This document shows, piece by piece, positions 58,899 to 64,000 of a stretch of DNA of 64,000 nucleotides. The translations under genes and the position numbers were made by a program. Source of the stretch: Cohnella algarum (lineage in GTDB: Bacteria; Bacillota; Bacilli; Paenibacillales; Paenibacillaceae); contig NZ_JAFHKM010000002.1 in the NCBI RefSeq assembly GCF_016937515.1, forward strand, positions 6,009,001 through 6,073,000, read 5' to 3'. How positions within the stretch are numbered: the stretch's first letter is position 1; each line of letters starts with the position of its first letter. Under the pieces are notes generated by a model. The model was not told where the DNA came from. It searched no databases and worked only from the letters and a program-made list of their open reading frames with translations.

Positions 58899-58928
58899 AT
58901 AATAGCACAGCCTGGAGCGAGAACGCAA
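58899..58928 (-). promoter_or_regulatory. Promoter for tRNA-Gly
   Basis: TTGCGT (58923-58928) and TATTAT (58899-58904) are spaced 18 bases on the minus strand, about 20 bases before the tRNA 5' end. Confidence 0.6.
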
Positions 58929-58959
58929 TATCGTTCGTTCCGACGCCATTCTTTTTTTC

Positions 58960-58975
58960 TACTATTTAAATAGTA
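58960..58975. other. Perfect 16-bp palindrome TACTATTTAAATAGTA
   Basis: An AT-rich palindrome in GC-rich surroundings, 32 bases upstream of the tRNA-Gly -35. It could bind a dimeric regulator or be chance. Confidence 0.4.
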
Positions 58976-59041
58976 TTAGTCCTTTTGCATTACGAGCCAT
59001 ACGGACTCATGGCGCGGGCGTTCCGGCGAAAGCGGATTAAC

Positions 59042-59098
59042 AAAAAAGGAAAGGAGCTCTCCCGCCGGCGAACGATCAGCCGGCAGGCCAAGCTCCTT
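59042..59098 (-). terminator. Terminator after the SASP gene
   Basis: Nested stems AAGGAGCT/AGCTCCTT and CTGCCGGC/GCCGGCGGG followed by TCCTTTTTTG on the minus strand. Confidence 0.85.
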
Positions 59099-59113
59099 GT
59101 CGTTAGGTACGGA

Positions 59114-59338
59114 TTAGAAACGGCTGCCGCCAGCAAGCTGCTGTTCAGCCATTTCCACCAGGCGGCGGGTGATGTTGCCCCCGATGCGACCGGTGTCCTT
59201 CGTCAGCATGTTGCCGTAGTATCCGTCTTGCGGAATTTGGATGCCGAGTTGTTGGGCGATTTCGAATTTCATTTGGTCCAGTGCCGCCCGCGCTTGTTGA
59301 ATCACGAGTTGATTCGAATTGCGGTTGTTATCAGCCAT
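59114..59338 (-). CDS. Alpha/beta-type small acid-soluble spore protein
   Basis: The 74-residue protein has the family blocks NQLVIQQARAALDQMKFEIAQ (shortened here in quoting: residues 9-29), LGIQIP and GGNITRRLVEMAEQQL. These proteins coat and protect spore DNA and feed outgrowth after cleavage by Gpr; the Gpr site region FEIAQQLG is present. I chose ATG at 59338 with TGGAGGTGAT upstream. A sigma-G promoter lies before it, as expected for a forespore gene. Confidence 0.95.
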   Translation of the reverse strand: MADNNRNSNQLVIQQARAALDQMKFEIAQQLGIQIPQDGYYGNMLTKDTGRIGGNITRRLVEMAEQQLAGGSRF

Positions 59339-59364
59339 GATTATCACCTCCATGTTGTACAGGT

Positions 59365-59395
59365 TATTATGCTGCATCTTAATTCCTGCTATGCA
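59365..59395 (-). promoter_or_regulatory. Sigma-G-type promoter for the SASP gene
   Basis: TGCATA (59390-59395) and CATAATA (59365-59371) are 18 bases apart on the minus strand, a close fit to the sigma-G consensus (TGAATA and CATACTA, 17-18 spacing), 27 bases before the ATG. Confidence 0.75.
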
Positions 59396-59444
59396 AACTT
59401 TTTGCGAACTTTTCGATTTTTCGCCGGCCCGGGTTCGCGCGGTT

Positions 59445-61313
59445 TCAACCGGCCGGCGGCTTCGCGAGGTTGAACTGGCTCGCGAACATGCCGGCGTAGA
59501 TGCCGTCCTCCTTGCGGACAAGATCGTCATGTGAGCCCTGCTCGACGATCCGGCCGTTGTCGACGACCAGGATCCGGTCCGCGTCGCGAATCGTGCTGAG
59601 CCGGTGGGCGATGATAAACGCCGTCCGCCCTTTCATCATTTCCAGCAGCGCGTTCTGAATATGCAGTTCGGTTCGGGTGTCGATGCTGCTGGTCGCTTCG
59701 TCCAAAATCAAAATCGAAGGCTCGGCCAGCATCACCCTCGCGATCGCGAGCAGCTGCCGCTCGCCCTGGCTCAAATTGCTGCCGTTTTCGGAGAGCTCCG
59801 TATCGTAACCGAGCGGCAGGCGGCGGATGAACCCGTCCGCATTCGCCGCCGCGGCGGCTCTTTTCATTTCGTCGTCCGACGCCTCGGGCTTCCCGTACTT
59901 GATATTGTCGCGAATCGTTCCCGAAAACAGGTACGTATCCTGGAGAACGATGCCGAACGTTCGCCGCAAGCTGTCCCGGGTATAGTCGCGAATATCGCGC
60001 CCGTCGATTTGAATGCGTCCTTCCGTCGCTTCGTAAAACCTTGTCAGCAATTGAACGATCGTCGTTTTCCCCGCTCCCGTGGGCCCGACCAGGGCGACGC
60101 TCGTGCCCGCCGGAACCTCGAACGAAATTTCGCCGAGAATCCGGGCTTCCGGACGGTAACCGAACGAGACGTTTTCAAAAACGACGCGTCCTTCCGCCTC
60201 CTCCAATTGTCGGGCGCCTTCCTTGTCTTCCGGCTCCTCCCGCTCGTCCATGACCTCAAGCACCCGCTCCGCTCCGGCAATGCCGGCTTGCAGCGTGTTG
60301 TAGACGCTCGCGATTTCGTTCAGCGGACGGACGAATTGCCGGGAATAGCTCAAAAAGCTGGCGATGACCCCGACCGACACGTCGCCCCCGACCGCAAGAG
60401 CGCCCCCGACGATCGCGACCGCCGCAAACCCGATATTGTTGATAACGCCGAGCAGCGGCATCAGAAAGCCCGACCAGATTTGCGCCTTGATGCCGGTTTC
60501 GGCCAATTTCGCGTTCGCCTGATCGAACCGGCGAACGGCGTCTTCCTCCCGGTTGAACGCCTTGACCGCCAGCATCCCGGAGACGGTCTCCTCGATATGC
60601 CCGTTCAAGGCGCCAAGCTGCGCCTGCTGTTCTTTAAACAGGATCTTCGTCCGTTTGGCGATCGTCCCGGCAAGCAAAAAAACGAGCGGCACGGTAACGA
60701 GCGTCGCGAGCGTCAGGAGCGGGCTGAGCGCCAGCATCATGACGAGAGACCCGGCGATCGCGAAGACGCCGGACATGAGCTGCGCGGTCGTTTGGGAAAC
60801 GGTCGTGCTCACGTTGTCGATGTCGTTGGACAGCCGGCTCATCACTTCGCCGTGGCTGCGGGTATCGAAAAAGGCGAGCGGCAGCTTGTGCATTTTGGCA
60901 AAGAGAGCGCCCCGCAGCCGTTCCACGACCCGCTGGGAAACGCCGGACATCAGCCAGCCCTGAAGAAAAGAGAATCCGGCATCCGCCACGTAGGAAACGA
61001 TCAACGCGATCAGCGCCAGATCCAGCAGCCGGAAATCGACGCCTCCCTCTTTCGCGATCGCGTCTACGGCAACGCCGACGAGGTACGGCCCGAGCAGCCC
61101 CAGCGCCGAGCCGGACAGCACGAACGCCAGCACGGCCGCCAGCCGTTTCCGCTCGCCGGAGAAATAGCTCCATAGCCGGCCGACCGTCGCTTTGAAGTTT
61201 TTCGGTTTTTGCACGGGGCCTCCCCGCAACCCGCCGTGGCCCCTGGGACCGCCAGGGACGGCCGCGTTCGCGGCGGGCGGCTCTCTCCTCCCCGATTCAT
61301 TCGCCGGAGGCAT
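59445..61313 (-). CDS. ABC transporter, fused permease/ATPase (catalytic half of heterodimer)
   Basis: The 622-residue exporter half has a low-complexity N-terminus, six membrane segments (about 50-330) and an ATPase domain with Walker A GPTGAGKTTIVQLL, signature LSQGERQLLAIAR, Walker B ILILDEATSSID with catalytic Glu539, and H-loop His570 (IIAHRLST). The signature is LSQGE rather than LSGGQ. Start ATG 61313 overlaps the stop of the upstream gene by 17 bases, so the two halves are coupled and likely form one heterodimeric exporter. Substrate is unknown; drug or lipid export is common in this family. Confidence 0.92.
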   Translation of the reverse strand: MPPANESGRREPPAANAAVPGGPRGHGGLRGGPVQKPKNFKATVGRLWSYFSGERKRLAAVLAFVLSGSALGLLGPYLVGVAVDAIAKEGGVDFRLLDLALIALIVSYVADAGFSFLQGWLMSGVSQRVVERLRGALFAKMHKLPLAFFDTRSHGEVMSRLSNDIDNVSTTVSQTTAQLMSGVFAIAGSLVMMLALSPLLTLATLVTVPLVFLLAGTIAKRTKILFKEQQAQLGALNGHIEETVSGMLAVKAFNREEDAVRRFDQANAKLAETGIKAQIWSGFLMPLLGVINNIGFAAVAIVGGALAVGGDVSVGVIASFLSYSRQFVRPLNEIASVYNTLQAGIAGAERVLEVMDEREEPEDKEGARQLEEAEGRVVFENVSFGYRPEARILGEISFEVPAGTSVALVGPTGAGKTTIVQLLTRFYEATEGRIQIDGRDIRDYTRDSLRRTFGIVLQDTYLFSGTIRDNIKYGKPEASDDEMKRAAAAANADGFIRRLPLGYDTELSENGSNLSQGERQLLAIARVMLAEPSILILDEATSSIDTRTELHIQNALLEMMKGRTAFIIAHRLSTIRDADRILVVDNGRIVEQGSHDDLVRKEDGIYAGMFASQFNLAKPPAG

Positions 61314-63039
61314 GGGCGTCCATCTCCTTGTCGATCTGGGAGCGGTAAATTTCCCGATAGATCCGATTTTGCGCAAGCAGTTCGGCGTGCGTGCCGATGC
61401 CGGCGATTTCCCCGTTTTCCAAGACGACGATCCGGTCCGCGTCCATGACGGAGGCGATTCGCTGGGCGATGACGAGACAGGCGACGCTCTTCGAATACGC
61501 CCGCAAAGCCTCCTTAAGCCGCTCTTCCGTCGCCGCGTCGAGCGCGCTCGTGCAATCGTCCAATATTAAAATATCCGGCTTGCGGACGAGCGCCCTCGCG
61601 ATCGAGATCCGCTGCTTCTGGCCGCCCGACAGGTTGACGCCGCCTTGGCCGAGACGGGTCCGGTAGCCGTCGGGGGTTCCGACGATGAAATCGTGCGCTT
61701 GCGCGATCCGCGCCGCAGCTGCGACTTCTTCCATGGACGCCTTGTCGTTGCCGAACCGGATATTGTCCAGAATCGTCCCCGAAAAAAGGACGGTCCGCTG
61801 CGGCACGATCGCCACCTTTTCCCGAATCAGCCTGGGATCGAGCTCCTTGACGTCGACGCCGCCCAGCCTTACTGCCCCTTCCGCCGCATCGTAAAAACGC
61901 GGAATCAAATGAACGAGCGTCGTCTTGCCGGCGCCGGTGGAACCGATGATGCCCACGGTTTCGCCGGGCGAGCACGCAAGCGATACGTTTTTCAGAACGG
62001 GCTCGCCGTCATTTTCGCCATAATGAAAGCTGACGCCGTCGAATTCGACCTTCCCCATTCCGTCCTTCGGCCGCTTGCCTTCCCGCCATTTCATCGGGTT
62101 GGACTCGGCCAGCACTTCGCCAATGCGGGACGCGGAAGCTTTCGCGCGCACGAACATCGTGAACACCATCGAAATCATCATCAGCGAAAACAAAATTTGC
62201 GTCATGTAGTTGACGAAAGCGACGATATGCCCGACTTGCATGCCGCCTTCGCCCACGCCGACTCCCCCGAGCCAAATGACCGCGACGATGCCGAAGTTGA
62301 CCGTCAGCGCGATAAGCGGATTGAATACCGCCATCGTTCGCAGAGCCGTTTCCGATTTCCGGCGATAGTCGGCGTTGACGCCGCCGAATTTCTCCGACTC
62401 GTAGCCGAAACGGTTGAACGCCTTCACGACCCGGACGCCGGCCAAATATTCCCGCATCATGCCGTTCAGACGGTCCAGAGCTCCTTGAACCTTCGCGAAC
62501 AGAGGAAAGCCGACCTTTAAATTCACCGCGATCAAAAGGCCGACGACAGGCACGACGACCGCGAACACCCAGGACAGCGACGGGCTGAGCCGGACGGCCA
62601 TGATCAGACTGCCGATTCCGAGAATCGGGGCTTTGGCGAAAATCCGCATCATGCCATTGGCGAAATTTTGCACCTGCGTCATATCGTTCGTCAGCCTTGT
62701 CACGAGCGAAGCTTTGTCGAAGCGATCGAGATCGGAAAATGAAAGCGTTTGAATTTTGCGAAACAAATCGCCGCGCAGCTCCGCCGAAAACCGCTGGGAC
62801 ACGTGGCTCGCCACGATGTTGCGTCCCGAAGCGAAAACGGCTCCCGCCGCCGTGACGAGAAGCATCCATCCGCCCAGCCGCAGAACGGCGCCCATGTCCC
62901 GGTTCGCGACGCCTTCGTCGATTACCCGGGAAATGAGGGCGGGCTGCAGCAGGTCGCACAGCGCCTCGCAAGAGACGAACAGCAGGGCGAGGCTGAACGG
63001 CTTGCCGTATTTGCGTATGTATTTTGCCAAAAAAACCAT
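61297..63039 (-). CDS. ABC transporter, fused permease/ATPase (degenerate-site half)
   Basis: The 580-residue half has six membrane segments (about 15-320) and an ATPase domain with Walker A GSTGAGKTTLVHLI and signature LSGGQKQRISIAR. The catalytic Glu after Walker B is Asp (ILILDDCTSALD, Asp495), and the H-loop His is Gln (LVIAQRIAS, Gln526). The same two changes define the inactive site of heterodimeric exporters such as TM287/288. GAGGAG precedes the ATG. Confidence 0.93.
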   Translation of the reverse strand: MVFLAKYIRKYGKPFSLALLFVSCEALCDLLQPALISRVIDEGVANRDMGAVLRLGGWMLLVTAAGAVFASGRNIVASHVSQRFSAELRGDLFRKIQTLSFSDLDRFDKASLVTRLTNDMTQVQNFANGMMRIFAKAPILGIGSLIMAVRLSPSLSWVFAVVVPVVGLLIAVNLKVGFPLFAKVQGALDRLNGMMREYLAGVRVVKAFNRFGYESEKFGGVNADYRRKSETALRTMAVFNPLIALTVNFGIVAVIWLGGVGVGEGGMQVGHIVAFVNYMTQILFSLMMISMVFTMFVRAKASASRIGEVLAESNPMKWREGKRPKDGMGKVEFDGVSFHYGENDGEPVLKNVSLACSPGETVGIIGSTGAGKTTLVHLIPRFYDAAEGAVRLGGVDVKELDPRLIREKVAIVPQRTVLFSGTILDNIRFGNDKASMEEVAAAARIAQAHDFIVGTPDGYRTRLGQGGVNLSGGQKQRISIARALVRKPDILILDDCTSALDAATEERLKEALRAYSKSVACLVIAQRIASVMDADRIVVLENGEIAGIGTHAELLAQNRIYREIYRSQIDKEMDAHASGE

Positions 63040-63079
63040 GCGATCGTCTCCTCACACGGAAAATGCGCGCCTAACGATC

Positions 63080-63109
63080 AGTATACATCCGCGGGCGGAA
63101 GCCGGACAA
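63080..63109 (-). promoter_or_regulatory. Sigma-A promoter for the ABC exporter pair
   Basis: TTGTCC (63104-63109) and TATACT (63080-63085) are spaced 18 bases on the minus strand, 41 bases before the first exporter gene. Confidence 0.6.
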
Positions 63110-63179
63110 TCCGCATCGGCCGCGCTTGGAAGTTTCTTCGTTATTCCGTCGCCCGGAGAGGCATGGCGCGCATCGCCGC

Positions 63180-64000
63180 TCAAAGCGGCCGCTCCCTGCT
63201 CGCGCGATAAGAACCGCATGCCCGTACGAAACGGCGGGCTATGTCCGGATTGGACGCGAAATGCAGATGCGTATATCCCGCGACCAGCTGGGGCAGCCGA
63301 TAGCCTTCGCGCTTCGTTCCGCGCATCCCCGTCGTTTCGTAGGCGTAGGGGAGCTCCCGCTCCGCCGGCGCCTCGTAGACGGAATAGTGGAACTCGTGAC
63401 CTCGCGCCCGCTCGTTGGGCGCAAGCAGGAAATTCCCTTGCGAGCCGGCTGCCTCGCGGTAGCCGAGCGCCGCAAGCCGGGGCTGCATTCGAACCCGTCC
63501 GGGAACGACGCCGACCATCGGGTATCGTTCGCCTCTCGTATTTTCGATGCTTTCCGTCAGGAACATATAGCCCCCGCATTCCGCCAGCGTCGGAAGGCCG
63601 CCTTCGATCCGGGCGCGGATCGATTCCTTCGCCGCATGCCGCTCGGCCAGTTGCGCCGCGAATTCCTCCGGAAAGCCGCCTCCGATGTAAAGTCCGTCGG
63701 CCTCTTCCGGCACGCCCTCTCCCGCGAGCGGCGAAAAATAAACGAGCCTGGCTCCGAAGCGCTCCAGCAGCTCGAGATTTTCCGGGTAGTAAAAATGAAA
63801 AGCCGAATCCAAAGCGATCGCGAGCGCCGGCGCCGCTGATGCGGCGGCGGCACGGACGTCGGGCGGCGCGACTTGGGCGGACTCCGCGGCCGTCGGTTGA
63901 ACGGAGGCGGCATAGCCTGCGGGCGGCGCGAACAAATCCGGCGCAACGTCCAGCTCGGGCGCGGTCGCGAGTTCGACGAGGCGATCCAGGTCGGCGTTTG
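63180..64000 (-). CDS. cbiA: Cobyrinate a,c-diamide synthase, C-terminal part (5' end beyond window)
   Basis: About 273 residues are visible, and the frame stays open to the window edge, so the gene starts to the right of 64000. The apparent start at 63935 is only an internal TTG. The glutamine amidotransferase domain has YIGGGFPEEFAAQLAE, the nucleophile block LAECGGYMFLTE (Cys), and a final YTHLHFASNP with the catalytic His region. It amidates the a and c side chains in cobalamin synthesis. An Ala-rich linker (about residues 25-60 of the visible part) joins the domains. Cobalamin relevance fits the nearby precorrin-2 enzymes. Confidence 0.9.
   Translation of the reverse strand, partial: NADLDRLVELATAPELDVAPDLFAPPAGYAASVQPTAAESAQVAPPDVRAAAASAAPALAIALDSAFHFYYPENLELLERFGARLVYFSPLAGEGVPEEADGLYIGGGFPEEFAAQLAERHAAKESIRARIEGGLPTLAECGGYMFLTESIENTRGERYPMVGVVPGRVRMQPRLAALGYREAAGSQGNFLLAPNERARGHEFHYSVYEAPAERELPYAYETTGMRGTKREGYRLPQLVAGYTHLHFASNPDIARRFVRACGSYRASRERPL

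Overview
The window is a GC-rich stretch of chromosome from an endospore-forming, low-complexity-rich member of the Bacillota. It most likely belongs to Paenibacillaceae (Paenibacillus/Cohnella type). The reasons are the Bacillus-like order lonB-lonA-engB-hem operon-spoVID-valS-folC-spoIIB-maf-radC-mreBCD-minCD-spoIVFAB-rng-rplU-prp-rpmA-spo0B-obgE-pheB-pheA-safA-bofC, the many sporulation genes (BofC, SafA, Spo0B, SpoIVFA/FB, SpoIIB, SpoVID, an alpha/beta SASP), a T-box before valS, and typical strong Shine-Dalgarno sites. Almost every gene lies on the minus strand; the one clear plus-strand gene is a Crp-family regulator inside the heme region.

Layout from left to right. 1-3252: a two-gene secreted/surface operon (stalk-domain protein, then a PKD/Ig-like protein that runs off the window). 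3558-6504: bofC and safA. 6688-11444: amino-acid operon pheB-hom-thrB-pheA-ilvE with its own sigma-A promoter. 11572-14766: obgE, spo0B, rpmA, prp, rplU. 14951-17931: rng, spoIVFB, spoIVFA. 18062-24884: cell-shape and division genes rodA, minD, minC, mreD, mreC, mreB, radC, maf and a small DUF4321 gene, with tandem promoters upstream. 25226-26695: SpoIIB-like SPOR protein. 26696-27767: a gene-free island holding three different repeat families. 27768-33242: murC, folC, valS with a T-box leader. 33737-44070: spoVID, hemL, (crp-like on +), hemB, cobA-hemD fusion, hemC, sirC-like, hemX, hemA. 44338-50896: speD, an uncharacterised gene, engB, lonA, lonB. 51017-59338: DoxX-like remnant, DUF2269 gene, tetR with a visible operator, PCYCGC lipoprotein, ispG, clpX, clpP, tig, an uncharacterised TPR-like gene, tRNA-Gly(CCC), SASP gene with a sigma-G promoter. 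59445-63039: a heterodimeric ABC exporter with one degenerate ATP site. 63180-64000: the C-terminal part of a cobyrinate a,c-diamide synthase.

How the genes work together. The heme region converts glutamyl-tRNA to uroporphyrinogen III and also carries both siroheme-branch activities (the CobA domain fused to HemD, and a SirC-type dehydrogenase). The Mre/Min/Rod block sets rod shape and septum placement. SpoIIB, SpoIVFA/FB, BofC, Spo0B, SafA, SpoVID and the SASP cover phosphorelay, engulfment, sigma-K checkpoint, coat assembly and spore DNA protection.

Two points need care. First, four conserved genes (safA, thrB, rng, mreC) each carry a one-base deletion in a mononucleotide run. All are restored by adding one base, so I read them as sequence errors (or, for safA, possible slippage) rather than four real pseudogenes. 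Second, the most unusual DNA is the intergenic island at 26.7-27.7 kb: a 28/29-bp periodic array, four spaced palindromes, and an exact 104-bp tandem repeat with an internal inverted repeat. No gene family explains it.
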